Of a DNA stretch of 64,000 bases, positions 10,871 to 22,135 are shown one piece after another (the stretch's first letter is position 1; every line of letters starts with the position of its first letter). The notes beneath the pieces are model-generated. The model was given only the letters and a program-made list of their open reading frames with translations. It was not told the origin of the DNA and did no database searches. Source of the DNA: Hibiscus mutabilis (taxonomy: Eukaryota > Streptophyta > Magnoliopsida > Malvales > Malvaceae); NCBI GenBank assembly GCA_019671005.1, contig CM033745.1, positions 45,565,241 through 45,629,240 of the forward strand, written 5' to 3'. Made by a program: the position numbers and the translations under genes.

Positions 10871-13012
10871 TGTGTTGAGAAATAGATCCGTTTGTATTAA
10901 AATGAACTAGTTACAAAAAAGTCCATAAAAAGAGTTACATGCCCATTAAACTAAAATACATATCCATAGGCATTAAGGGCCTATTCGGCCTAGTCTTAAT
11001 TAAGCTACGCCCTAATCTCGTTTCTTTGTTTATACACAACCATTGGAGGGCCGCTAGATCACAAACCGATCCAACGACGTAGATGAGGACGTGGAAAACC
11101 CTAGCTGGAAGGTTTGGCACCACATCAACTCACAACTATTAGATATAAGCACGATCCAACGGCACAGATTGAGCGCGAAAACCCTAGTGAGAGGCGATTT
11201 AGCGTCGTTTTCTCCCAACTTTTAGATCAATGAGTGATCTAGCGGTATAGATCGCTCCAGAGTATGGCACTTGGATCGCTACTCGTGCGTGGCAGCCACG
11301 CGCTTGTCGTTTCACCTTCCAACAATCGGTTCACCTTCCCTGATGAACGACTAGGTTGATTTCATCACCGATTGCTCCTAGCTGGCTTCTACTTTGTTGT
11401 TTGCAGCCATCGGAAACATGAAAAGGAAAAAAATAGAGGAAAATCCCTAAATTAAAGCTGATCAAGACATGTGTTAATTCTTAAAATGAAGCTCGATAAT
11501 AATCAAGCTAGAGTCAACACGAAATCCGTCCGAATTCAAATCAAAGGGGAAGAAATTCGGGATTCATACTTGTAACTCAAGCACATTTGTAACTATAAAA
11601 GGAGATTGTAATTTCATGTAACAATACATAGAATGATACACACAAAAGTATACACAAAGATAGCTTTTCATATTCAAGAAGTAGCAAACAATTGTATTCA
11701 GAGCTCTAGTGGAATAAAGCAAGATTTTTCTCTGGTAATTTCCTCTCTTTGTCATTATAATTTGAATTTAAATAAGAAAAAGGATTTTGTTACCTCATTT
11801 TTTGGTGGCCGCCTCCGTGCATGGCGTCCGAGGATGTGTCTCTGATGACAAACACTCAATTTAGAACTTGTCGGATTCTGGAAAAGGGGAATTTCTGGGA
11901 ATTTTCCGCTACGGCACCGGTGGATGGCGGCAAACATGGTAGTTGTTCATCATGTTCTTTAGTTCATGAAGAATATGAAAAACACTTTAGAAAATCAAAG
12001 AGGATGGTTTTTGATTGGTTTGGAAAAATGAAACAAAATGAATCATGTTTTTATTTTTGGCCATATATATCGACCCGCTAAACTGACCCTAACTAGTTTT
12101 CAACCCGCACCTTTCTTTGGTGGATACTCTATCGTGGCTCTTCAACTTGTAATCTTCACAATTTCGTCTCTTTTTTCAATCTAGCCTTCACATTTTGTTT
12201 TTCTTTCAATTTGGTCCCCAATTCAGTTTATTGTTTTTTATTAAAAATAAGGTTTATTTTTATTCCTTTTTCTTCAATTAATTCATGTATTCGATTATTT
12301 ACTTTAGTAATATAATAGCTATCCTTATTTTATATGTGCTTAATAATGTGTTTTGCTTTTTATGTATAATTGTTTAGTAAAAACTTTAGGAATAGGTTCT
12401 TGGAAAGCTTAGTTAGAGCCTCCGTTGATAAAATTTTCTTCATATATTAAATAAGATACACTTAATCACACTTAAATCCCAATAGGTAAAATTGATGTAG
12501 ACATTTTTTAGGTTAACAATCATTTAACTTAGATTTAATAAAAGATTTCAACTTATCTAATTGTTTCTTGTTGACTTGTTTAAAAGAGAAAATGTAAATA
12601 ATGCGAAGTCTTACTAAACAGAAATGACGGGTTAGCGCCAGGAGTGTTGGCGGTAATTAGAGTTCATCTTCTGGGCGATAAGACCGTCAAAATAGATTCA
12701 TATTCATAAAATGGACTAATAAATCAATTTTTTTGTGAACTTGCAAATTTCAGTTTTAAAACGTTCTTTGTAATCGATTAGGTACTAATTTTTGGGCATT
12801 GTGGGGATGTTAACCCTTCCCCACACGTTACCGACTCCCGAACCTAATTTCTTGTTTTCGCATACCTAAACTATTGTTTTAATAAATAAATCGTTTTATT
12901 AAAACATTCATATTTTAAAAGTGACCCGATCACACTTTTTTTTTTAAAAATATTGGTGGCGACTTCGTTGATTTATTTTTCTAAAAATGTCGAGCTCGAA
13001 AGGGTTGCGACA
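10871..13012 (+). repeat. 3' LTR of right Tat-like element (2142 bp, plus orientation)
   Basis: Begins TGTGTTGAG and ends GGGTTGCGACA, with the pre-end block GGTGGCGACTTC and GTCGAGCTCGAAAGGGTTG matching the left LTR in reverse complement. It abuts the interrupted integrase of element D at 13012/13013. Interior ORFs (11633-11845, 11821-12081) are not recognisable. The region 11040-11360 is relatively GC-rich. Confidence 0.7.
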
Positions 13013-13300
13013 CTTGTTTCATGCCCAACCAGCAGTAGAGTTCTCGAAGGTCCTTTTACATCTTTACTGAATGCGGGTGAACAGAAAAAGAACTTGAATA
13101 AGCTTCTTTAAGAATATCAGTGCGAAGAGATTCATCATTGGGCACACAAACCCGATCACGAAAACACATGGGTCCTTCATAGCTAATTCCGTAGTTAGGA
13201 TTATCTTCCAACTTAGAAACAATAAGTTGGAATTCAGGGTCTTGATCTTCCAATGCTTTGATTCTTGAAACAATAGTAGATTGAACCTAAAGCTCATCTA
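13013..13300 (-). pseudogene. element D integrase N-terminus, truncated
   Basis: The minus strand encodes CFRDRVCVPNDESLRTDILK and SSSFSVHPHSVKM, the H2C2 zinc-binding start of gypsy integrases, followed by YCWLGMK-like text at about 13030. It stops at 13012, the end of the Tat-like LTR, so the catalytic core, chromodomain tail and 3' LTR are missing. Confidence 0.8.
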
Positions 13301-13389
13301 AAAGACAATGATGCTTTTGGAGTCACAAATGAGCATTAATAGCTCAAGGAGCTACAATACAATGACTTTACAATGAGTCGGTGTACTAA

Positions 13390-13831
13390 ACGATGCATAA
13401 GATTTCAATGTTCATTAACAATACTTACTAGGAAGAGGTTTGCGGCTGAGTGCATCAACAACAATGTTGGCATTTCCCGGTTGATAGTCAATGACAAGAT
13501 CATAATCTTAAATGAGTTCGATCCATCTCCGTTATCGAAGATTCAACTCCTTTTGAGTCAATAGATATTTGAGCTTTTGTAATCAGTGAAGAGGTAGCAT
13601 TTCTCTCCGTAGAGATAGTGTCTCCAAATTTTCAAAGCAAAGACAACTGCAGCCAACTCTAAATCATGAGTGGGGTAATTCATCTCATGTTGCTATTGTC
13701 TTGAAGCATAAACTATAACTTTGCCTTTTTGCATCAATACACATCCTAATCCGAGATGCGAAGCATCACTATAGACTGTATAGTCCTTTTCGGACTCAGG
13801 TTGGGTTAAGACTTGTTTCAATTGGTCAAAT
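13390..13831 (-). pseudogene. element D RNase H
   Basis: Minus-strand reading shows YSDASHLGLGCVLMQKGK, NYPTHDLELAAVVFALKIWR and a final YGEKCYLFTDYKSS, so the D-E-D positions of the Ty3 RNase H are recognisable. Stops interrupt it and its tail (PTLLLMHSAA in a shifted frame) corresponds to the usual NVVADALSR. Confidence 0.75.
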
Positions 13832-14769
13832 TTATTGTTCCTTGGTCCAAACAAATGGGGCTTCTTTTCTCAATAATTTAGTCAATGGACCTGCTATCAT
13901 AGAAAATCCCTTGACAAATCTTCTATAATAACCAACAAGACCAAGGAAGATTCTCACTTCACCAATATTCTTTGGTGGATGCCAATCAAGAATGGCTTGG
14001 ATTTTCTTTGGATCTACTTGGATGCCCAAAGCTGATACAATGTGCCCAAGGAAGGCAACTACAGTGAGCCAGAACTCACACTTAGTGAACTTGGCAAACA
14101 ACTGCTTCTCTCTAAGGGTTTGAAGCACAATGCGAAAATGATCACAATGCTCAAAATCATTCTTAGAATAGATCAAAATATCATTAATGAATACCATTAT
14201 AAACTTGTCAAGATAAGGCCTAAAAACCCGATTCATTAAATCCATAAAAGTTATCGGTGTATTGGTTAGCCTGAAGGGCATTACCAAGAATTTATAGTGA
14301 CTGTATCTTGTATGAAAAGCAGTTTTGGGTACATCACATCTTTGACCCTCATCCAATAATACCCAGACCTTAAATCGATCTTGGAAAAAATAGAGGAATC
14401 CTTAAGCTGATCCAATAGGTCATCTATCCTTGGAAATGGATATTTATTCTTGATGGTCACCTTCTTCAATTGTCGGTAATCGATGCATAGCCTTATGGAG
14501 ACATTTTTCTTCTTTACAAAGAGGACCAGAGCTCCCTAAGGTGAAGAACTTAGTTGAATAAAGCCTTTATCAAGCAATTCTTGAATATGGGCTTTTAATT
14601 CTTTCAGCTCAATGGCTGCCATTCGATAAGGCGCAATAGAAACTAGAGCAGTTCTTGGTTGCACTTTGATGCCAAATTCCACTTCATGGGTTAGAGGTAA
14701 ACACAGAAGTTCATCAGAAAAAACATCAGGGAATTTACACGATGTCAATGTCTGATAAACGAGGTTCAT
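13832..14769 (-). pseudogene. element D reverse transcriptase
   Basis: Minus-strand blocks are in order: FPDVFSDELLCLPLTHEVEF (14769-14640), AHIQELLDKGFIQLSSSP, TIKNKYPFPRIDDLLDQLKD, FSKIDLRSGYYWMRV, then KTAFHTRYSHYKFLVMPFRL, and AFLGHIVSALGIQVDPKKIQ and FLGLVGYYRRFVKGFSMIAG. The catalytic palm motif reads FINDILIYS: the first of the paired aspartates is Asn, which should abolish polymerase activity. At least two frame changes separate the three open stretches. Confidence 0.85.
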
Positions 14770-15220
14770 CCTTGGCTTTCAATGTCAAAGCATACAAGGA
14801 AGGGTTTCTTGAATTCATCAAAACAATGATCTCCTTGCCATGACCTCGAAGGTACAACTTTCTCTTACTATAATCTACCCAAGCTTGGTGTTTACTGAGC
14901 CAATCTAAACCTAGTATAACATCAAACTCGTGGATCGGTAATGTCAATAAATTGGACAAAAATGGAATCTCTTGGATCATTAAGGGACAATTCTTACATA
15001 CAAGTTTCATAGTGACACAATCACCCAATGGATTGGTTACAAAAATTCTCGATACTATAGGTTTAGAGGACAATCTATACTTTTTAACTAACATGGTGCT
15101 TATAAAGGAATGAGTAGAACCAGGGTCAATCAATGCATATAAGGAATATGAGTACAACTCAATGGTACTTGTAATGACATCTGGTTCATCCTCCTCCTCT
15201 TTGCTCCTCACATGGAACAT
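14735..15220 (-). pseudogene. element D aspartic protease region
   Basis: The minus-strand reading contains ALIDPGSTHSFISTMLV, where the catalytic D-S-G triad motif has become D-P-G, and FDVILGLDWLSKHQAWVDY, the conserved C-terminal flap/hydrophobic block of gypsy proteases. It is open for about 160 residues and overlaps the RT reading in a different frame at its end. It matures gag and pol in functional relatives; the DPG change suggests this copy is inactive. Confidence 0.8.
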
Positions 15221-15241
15221 TTGGGCAGGGTCCTTTGGTTC

Positions 15242-16420
15242 TTATCTATTTGATGTCTTTCCAAAGCCATTGGGTCTCCCCGCGGCTCTTGATGATCCTT
15301 GTCTTGATCCTTTGCCTCGAAAGGATTGAGCAGGGGATGCAACATTAGTCGATGTAGTTGTAGACTTAGTAGCATTGAGAGTACAATCTCGAATAAAATG
15401 GCCTTGCTCCCTACAGTAAAAACAAGCTCCTGATTGTTTGTGACATTGTCCTACTGGATGCCGATTATGAAAATAATTGCAAATAGGATACTGAGAGCTC
15501 CAATTCAGCCTTCTAGTGCAATCAAATAAAGCCGCTTTAGCCAAAGACTGAGTCATAGTCTGTGGCTTTTTTATATTCCCATAATGGAAAGGTTGTGGGT
15601 ATACACTCTATTTAGGGCCTTGATACTTTCCCTTCTTATTCCACTTAGGAGGTCAAGAATCATCTCTAAATTTTTTTTTCTGATTTGCTCGACCCACCGG
15701 TCCTCTATGCTTTTTGTGCTACTTTAGTGGCTTTGACTCGGTTCATGAGATCTTGGAAATGGTAATGCCCAATACAGTGAACATAGGGTGCAGCTCGTCA
15801 GTGAGCCCATCAATGAACATTCTACATTTCTCTGCCTCTTTCTTGATGTATTTGACACCATACCTATAGTACTTGCAGAAGTCATGGATGTACTGCTCAA
15901 CAGGTCGTCCATCTTGCTTGAGATAGAGGAAGATATTGCACCTTTTTGTGAGATAGAACTCACTGATGTACTTCTTTTAGAATTCTCGAAGAAAGAAGTC
16001 CCAAGTTATTGTGTCTTCAAGAGACTGTGAAGGTAGTAGTCTCCCACCAGTGAAGTGCCACATTAGCAAGCAACGCAAGGGCACATTCCAGCTTATGTTC
16101 ATCCGAACATTGCAGCTGCTTGTTCAATATTCTCAACATGTTATCCAACCAGTATTCGGGAATCTCAGGATTGTCATCATTTTGACCGGTAAAGGTATAA
16201 GCTCGGTGTTGCAATAGCTTGTCGATAGGGCCCTAGCATATTGGATAACAGGTGCGGTGGGTTGCACAACTTTCTCATCTCTCATTGAGGTCATGAACTA
16301 TTTGAACATGTTGGCCATGTTTCGATAGCATTCCACTTGAGTAGTTTTTGCTTCTGGTTCAATATTTTGAGGTGGGGGATTTGGTGGATTTAGAGGATGT
16401 CCCCCTTATCTCCTCGCCAT
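15242..16420 (-). pseudogene. element D gag
   Basis: Structural capsid/nucleocapsid precursor of a retrotransposon. The minus strand has an ATG at 16420, immediately followed by a stop (MARR*), so the start is already damaged. The capsid core is readable at 16214-16017: AYTFTGQNDDNPEIPEYWLD and HKLECALALLANVALHWWET, the usual Tekay gag signature. After frame changes the tail at 15556-15242 carries a CX2CX4HX4C zinc knuckle (CFYCREQGHFIRDC) and a Gly/Arg/Ser-rich end. The region between 15560 and 16010 is in mixed frames. Confidence 0.8.
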
Positions 16421-16591
16421 GTGTCAAGGAGACAATAGCAAGCTAATTAATATGAGTTTCGTTAGTCTCATACATATATATAATATTAATAGATTGAATT
16501 AGCCATCAAGTCACTGTATACACAATAAATAACGCCTAGGTGGAAAAGTAATACAGTAACAATACAATAGACTCTAGTTTAGTCCTAGTAT

Positions 16592-16864
16592 CTAGATGAA
16601 TTTTAAGTCAGGCAGTTTTTAGGCAGTTTCATTAATTATATAAAGTCAAATTAAATTAATAAGTTGATGCTTGAAATTGAACTCGATTTAAAGATTAAAA
16701 ATTATGTTTAAACTATATGCAATTAACTACATTTGTAAATAGAAACTAAATATATTGTAATATTTTTAAAAGAATCAAAATTTTTACCGAGTTACAAATG
16801 TAGAGGGTTTTACAAATATTTTGTGATATCTCTGACTCGCTTTTAGCTATGAATACGGCATGTA
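16592..16864 (+). repeat. right end of an LTR of element B (same family as element A)
   Basis: Matches 5279-5563 closely, for example TTTTTAGGCAGTTTCATTAA and AAATGTAGAGGGTTTTACAA. The left part of the LTR is missing and the break abuts the leader of element D. A primer-binding site follows, so this is the end of a 5' LTR. Confidence 0.85.
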
Positions 16865-16865
16865 T

Positions 16866-16877
16866 TGGTATAAGAGC
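16866..16877 (+). other. primer-binding site of element B
   Basis: TGGTATAAGAGC differs by one base from TGGTATCAGAGC, complementary to initiator-Met tRNA, the primer used by most plant Ty1/copia and chromovirus elements. Confidence 0.75.
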
Positions 16878-18748
16878 TATAGGTTTAGCTGATTCTCGGC
16901 CTAAATGGAAGTGGTTTTATGTTAAAAATAGTATACATGCCACTAGGATATCAATATTACTGGTCTAATTGATGTCGCTCCTTACTAATGTAAATTGGGA
17001 GGAATTATAAGAAAAATTTGAGTCAAGAAAGCGTGATGAACTGATAAATTAGAAGCTTTGGAAGGAATTAAGAGTATTAAAAATAAGGTTAATGATAACC
17101 CTTCAGATAAATCGAAACAAGAAATAGGCATTGGTACAACAAGGAGTGCTTGTGTCTTATTAAGGAATTAAAAAGTTCAGAAACACTTGAATTGAAAGGA
17201 AAAACAGATTAAGGTCTAGTGATTGTTGATTTATAACTGAATAACCTAAGGATTACACTGGACGGATTCCACTGTTTGGATACTGAGAAATTGGATGGAG
17301 TTGTATTGCTACTCCGATGTTAAGTTAAAGTTGGGGAAACATTTGAAATTGCTACGCAGCTAGGATTGCACATATCAATCCAAGTTTATAACATCAGGAC
17401 TGATAAATATTGGGAGGATTCGAAAATCATAGAAGGTACATCTCATCTTTTTCGATAAACCTGTATTGATGTTGATGGGTCCTAGCTTTACACATTCGTA
17501 TATAAGTACAGAGTTGAATGGTGAATGAGATATCCTTTTAGAACCCATTTCAAGTAATATAGCGGTAATAAATTTGTTGGGTTGTAATGTAAGGGCGAGC
17601 TGAACATTGGAATTGCTCGATAAAATATAAGAAATAGAGTTCCCGATAAATTTAATGGAATTATCTTTTGAGGAGTTTAAGATGATGCTGGGCATGAATT
17701 GGTTACCTTCCTATCAAGTCATGATGAACTATCGCATAAAGTGATTAGTATTAAAAAAACACGGAAGGTAAAAAAATAGTAGTAGTTGATAAAAGGGTAA
17801 ATCCCTTTTCCAATGTAATGTCAGTTGTTTTATTAAAGAAATTGTTGTTATAAGGTTGTTAAGTTTTCTTAGCAAATGTAGTGGATACTTGGGCTGTTGA
17901 AGTTAAATTGGAAAATAACCCGACTGTCCAAAAATATCTGGATGTATTCCTAGATGGGTTACTCGGAATTACCTATAAATTGAGAGGTGAAATTCAAAAT
18001 AAAGATAATACGAGGCATTGATCCTAAATTAATGGCCCCGTATAAAATGGCTTCGACCGAACTTCAGGATTTAAAGGTACAATTACAAGGAATGTTAGGT
18101 CGAGGTTTTATAAAGCCTAGTGTGCCACCTTGGGGTGCACTAGCGTATTTGTGAAAAAGAAAGATTGATCTATGTGATTAAGTATAGATTTTTGTCAGCT
18201 AAATAAGGTGACGGTAAAGAATAAATATCTTCTTCTGAAAGTTGATGATATTTTGATCAATTAAAAAAAGCACAGTTATGGTTTCCAAAATAGACCTTCC
18301 ATCGGAATATTATCAGCTAAAGATCAAGGAAGAATAAACTCTAAAGACAGATTTTCGAACTCGATATAAATACTATAAGTTCGTGATGATGCCTACGACA
18401 TTTATAAATTAACCAAGTATTCTAATTTTTCTTAGACCAATTTTTGGTAGAGTTCATTGAGGATATTTTGGTCTACTTGAAGAAAAAGGAAGAACAAGAT
18501 GCTCATTTTGCATTGTTCTTTAGACCTTTCGAGAAAAGAAGCTATATGCTAATTTATTAAAGTGTGAACTTGGTTGTCAAAAGTTGTTTTATTAGTTATG
18601 TGGATTTGGCAGAGGGGATAAGAGTATATCCCAAGAAAGCACAAATTATAGTTGAATGGAAACCTCTGAAGAATGTTTATAGGTTAAGATTCTTTTTGAT
18701 AATTGCCTCCTCATTGACCAAGCTATTGACAAACTATGCAATTTTTAA
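16878..18748 (+). pseudogene. element B protease and RT remnants
   Basis: Gag is essentially unrecognisable (16878-17400). A protease remnant is at about 17460-17740 (THSYISTEL and MLGMNWLPSY). RT follows from ~17930: KYLDVFLDGL, ELQDLKVQLQGMLGRGFIKP, VPPWGAL, then FSKIDL-type text matching 16-500 of element A nearly base for base. It ends near 18745, where homology to element A stops inside the RT/RNase H connection. Numerous stops make it a pseudogene. Having the same RT segment twice in the window proves at least two copies of this family. Confidence 0.75.
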
Positions 18749-18772
18749 AACCAAATTCTAGTGTTGTCTTTT

Positions 18773-18881
18773 CATACCGATACGCAAAAGTTTGTATCGA
18801 TACACCTATTGACCAGCGTTGACTTGGTCCAATTATGTAATATCGTATTGATACACCATCATCTGTATCGATACACCATGT
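18773..18881 (+). repeat. cluster of TATCGATAC / TACCGATAC words
   Basis: Four related words occur in ~110 bp: ATACCGATACGC, GTATCGATACACC, ATCGTATTGATACACC and GTATCGATACACC. The same words recur in the copia LTRs at 48410-49427 and 52058-53061 and upstream at 47820-47880. Confidence 0.7.
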
Positions 18882-19629
18882 ACTATAATGACATATTTGA
18901 TCTGGTTTTTATCTAATTTGACCTATTAAACAATGTTCAAATGCAATGAAATTTTACCAGCAAATTTAAAACACTATAATTTACTAACATGCCAAATTTC
19001 ATGATTATATGACTCCGTTTAGTAGGTTCTTACCTTTATGAGCCAAATATGCAAGTTTCACTACTTTTAGCCATTACTAAATTCACTTTTAGTACACTTA
19101 AGACATATACAAAACATAGGCAACATATTCCCAACAAAAAGGCTAAAATTAACTAGTTTAACTACTTTGCTACCATACTAGGAGTTCATGAGGATAATAT
19201 ACATTACTTTAGCCTTGTAATGACTTGCCAAAAACCTTCAACTTCTCCGATCTCACAACGAAGAATCCTTCAACCTGAAATGCATGAGATGAAATGCACT
19301 AGGCTTATTTTTCCTAGTGAGGTAGTCTTAACCAATAACAAATACAATGAAATGCATTCCAGATCATGTAATATCAATGGAAATAGTATAACAATGCACA
19401 ATGACAATAATAATCATATTTCATTATTATCCCTTGGATCAAATCAAGATAATAGATACACGAATTCCTATGCCTCACCAAATCAATGAATGGTCTAGTC
19501 CATCCGCCTCGCCAATTGACCAATATCTAAGTCATCCCTCCACCTCACCACAATAAAGGTCGTAGCCATGGACTGTAGTCCACCCGTACTAATGAGCTCA
19601 TGAATTCTATGGCATGGCAATTGTATCCA

Positions 19630-19880
19630 ATGTTCTTTCAATTCCAAGGTTCAATTACAATATCAATGTCAATGTTTCAATAGCAATGTCGATGACCAGT
19701 ATTTTGAATATCATTATTAGTGTCTATGTTCCAATAACAATGTCAATAATCAATGTTTCAATATCAATGCTCCGATGAAAATAACAATACTAATTTCAAT
19801 GGTCAATGGAAATTGCTATGACGATGACTATAACAATAGCAATATCAATATCCAATGAACAATGTTCTACATTTCTATAG
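19630..19880 (+). repeat. degenerate CAATGTCAATG low-complexity tract
   Basis: Imperfect 6-bp-like units (CAATAT, CAATGT, CAATAA) are repeated over ~250 bp, as in an ageing microsatellite. Confidence 0.7.
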
Positions 19881-20469
19881 GTCGATGAAAACAATATCAA
19901 CGATAACAATGTTATGTTCGATGCTCAATACAATAGCTTACCGATGCTTACCAATGATGCCTCCAAAGAGGTTTGATGCAATATCCTTTGGCAAAGAGTT
20001 AGCTATGCAAAAATTCAATGTCAATGAACCGGGAAAGGCACCTAGCATAAACCAAGACTCCGAATACACTCACTGAGATTTTTCGAGGCCTTCAAGGCTC
20101 TCGGATGGAAATTCCCTTATTCTTTCGATTGATTGGTTTCAATGGATTTCTTAATTCCTCTATTTGTTTCTCTTGAGCTAACAAACATGGAGGAATAGAG
20201 ATTACAATAGATTTCAATGATACTAGCCAATTCCATAGCACAAATTAGCTATGAAAACAATAAGAATTAAGCTAGGAAATCTCATGGACAAACTTATAGG
20301 ATTCGAAATCCTTGAACATAGAATTAACCATGATTTAGCTATGGAATCAACTAGCTAATGGAGGGTTATTGCATAACTTATCAATAGCTATAGATTATAA
20401 TCAAGATCTTTAAGGAAACAAAGCTTTGATTGTTCCCCAATGGAGGTGTGTGCTTAGGAATTTGAGGAA

Positions 20470-21305
20470 GAAGATAAAAGCTAAGGTGTTAGCTTCTTTT
20501 CTAATCGGGTAATACCAAAAGTGACTATGAAACTAGACCAACAAAAGCTGAGCACAACCGATGAACCTCCCCTCGTTGCTTCTTCTACAAGCACTGAGAG
20601 ACCTGAAAGTTTCGGCTAGGATTGCTGGAATAGGGGTAATTCCTTTGTTAAGGTGATCAAACATTTCCATAACAACATTATCAATATATCTCAATGATTT
20701 AGGAAAGATAACCAAATCGTAGATGGCTAGGGAAAATATTTTGATCTATTTTTCTCGCTTGGATTGAACTTGGATTAGGTCTCGTATGGATCTCCAGGAG
20801 ATGCACGTGGTTTCCCCTTTTTCTTTAATCATGGCTTTAGCCCATTGTTCACCCATGCCGGTCATTTTTAACGGCTTTTTTTGAAACGCTGGAGAATTAG
20901 GAGACTTGAAGTAGGCTTTATCTACCTGGATTTTTAAACAACAAATCAAAGCAGTGTATTCTTCAATGGTTGGTACCAAATCGACACCTCCTAAAGTGAA
21001 GCAACTGTAGGTGGATTCCAGAACTGAATAAGGGTTCGAAACAAAACTTTTTCGATATTAACATCTAGCAGATAAGGTAAATCACCATAGTTGCTGTGGA
21101 ACAACTGCTTGTTTTCTTCATCCCATTGGTCCTAGATTTCTTTTAACTCCCGTAGTTGGTTCTGATTCGATCTAATACTAGTGAGATCCCAAAGCTCTAA
21201 CTTTTCACCTTCTAGCAAACTGTCCCCTTTCTGGTGCTGAGTCTCTTCTGACCACCTCCTCATGCCTATGTTTCCTTCCACCCTATCAAGAAACCGATTC
21301 TCCAT
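20470..21305 (-). pseudogene. DUF7745-type accessory protein of a Tat-like element
   Basis: On the minus strand an ATG at 21305 opens MENRFLDRVEGNIGMRRWSE, followed by KGDSLLEGEKLELWDL, LRELKEIWDQWDEENKQLF and YGDLPYLLDVNIEKVLFRTL. A frame change then leads into VPTIEEYTALICCLKIQVDK and TGMGEQWAKAMIKEKGE (20979-20746), and a second into VIFPKSLRYIDNVV and PAILAETFRSLSACRR (20715-20533), ending SHFW. This order matches the N-terminal ~250 residues of a protein family I recall from cotton and other Malvaceae genomes, annotated as DUF7745; its function is unknown. The protein is truncated at ~20490, where homology stops, and at least two frameshifts make it non-functional. Confidence 0.75.
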
Positions 21306-22112
21306 AGCAGATCATTTATAACGGTTGGACTTGCCTCAACACCCTTTTTAAATAATAAAAAATGCAATCCAAGGGCAAAGAAAATCAAAGAAAAACAAAA
21401 TAAGTTAGTCTCAGTATAAATAATATCAAAATAATAAGGAGTTGAATTAAAATATTCCTAGAACATGCTTTTCTACCCAACATGCTTTCAAAAAAAATAA
21501 TCCTACCCCATCATGCTATCTACCCACATTCTTGTTTTTCATAAGAGGAGACATGATACTAAATTTTTACGAAACAAATAAATAAATGATAAATAAACAA
21601 TACCAAAATTAAAGGGCATAATTGAAAAGAAATTAAAACCTCTTACCATTTTCTATAATGTGCTTATAGGGCGACTTTCTAAACGGGCAGAGGTTCGGTA
21701 TGGCTCTAGACAAGGTAGGATGCTATGGTTCATTACATGAGGTTTAGGTTCTAAAGTAACAGTACTTGAACTGTCGCTAGGACATCAATTCGGGATGATA
21801 CATTCCCCTAGGTCTGCACGAAGATAGAAATCTCACGAAGACAAAGGGAGATATATCCTGGAAGCGATCCACTATCATGTACGGAGGAAATACCTCACAA
21901 AGGAGTAGTTTCTCACTTCCACTTAAAAGGGACGAGAGCGAGTGCATAGCTCATGATATGAAAAACGAGGGAAATAAAATTTTAGGAAACCTTTTTGTAA
22001 ATAATTTAAAATAAAAAGGGATCACAAAATAAATTAAACTAAATTTATAGTTTCCACTCATTAGGACAAAAAGTAATCAACCGATGACTCGACTCTCAAG
22101 AATAAAAAGGTA
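21306..22112 (-). other. untranslated leader of the second Tat-like element
   Basis: Lies between the primer-binding site and the DUF7745-type start codon. No ORF of note is present. Long A-rich stretches resemble 6841-7523. Confidence 0.5.
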
Positions 22113-22115
22113 GTC

Positions 22116-22131
22116 CCCAACAGAGTTGCCA
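22116..22131 (-). other. primer-binding site of the second Tat-like element
   Basis: The minus strand reads TGGCAACTCTGTTGGG, three changes from the TGGCGACTCCGCTGGG site of the left Tat-like element, at the same place relative to the LTR end. Confidence 0.65.
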
Positions 22132-22135
22132 AAGC

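Larger units (their letters stand above)
13013..16591 (-). mobile_element. element D: Tekay-type Ty3/gypsy internal region, truncated at both ends
   Basis: Reading the minus strand, the order is leader remnant (16591-16421), gag, zinc knuckle, protease, RT, RNase H and the start of integrase. The leader's CTAGGACTAAACTAG matches the sequence just after the primer-binding site of element C (28124-28138), so the right end was cut just inside the primer site, where it abuts the LTR piece of element B. The left end is cut inside the integrase by the Tat-like LTR. No LTR of its own remains. Confidence 0.8.
18749..20469 (+). other. repeat-derived non-coding DNA
   Basis: No gene is visible. It contains TATCGATAC-type words (18773-18881) and a degenerate CAATGTCAATG tract (19630-19880). 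Short ORFs at 19220-19489 and 19855-20076 are products of the simple sequence. The organisation resembles a decayed LTR, but I could not find its ends. Confidence 0.5.
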
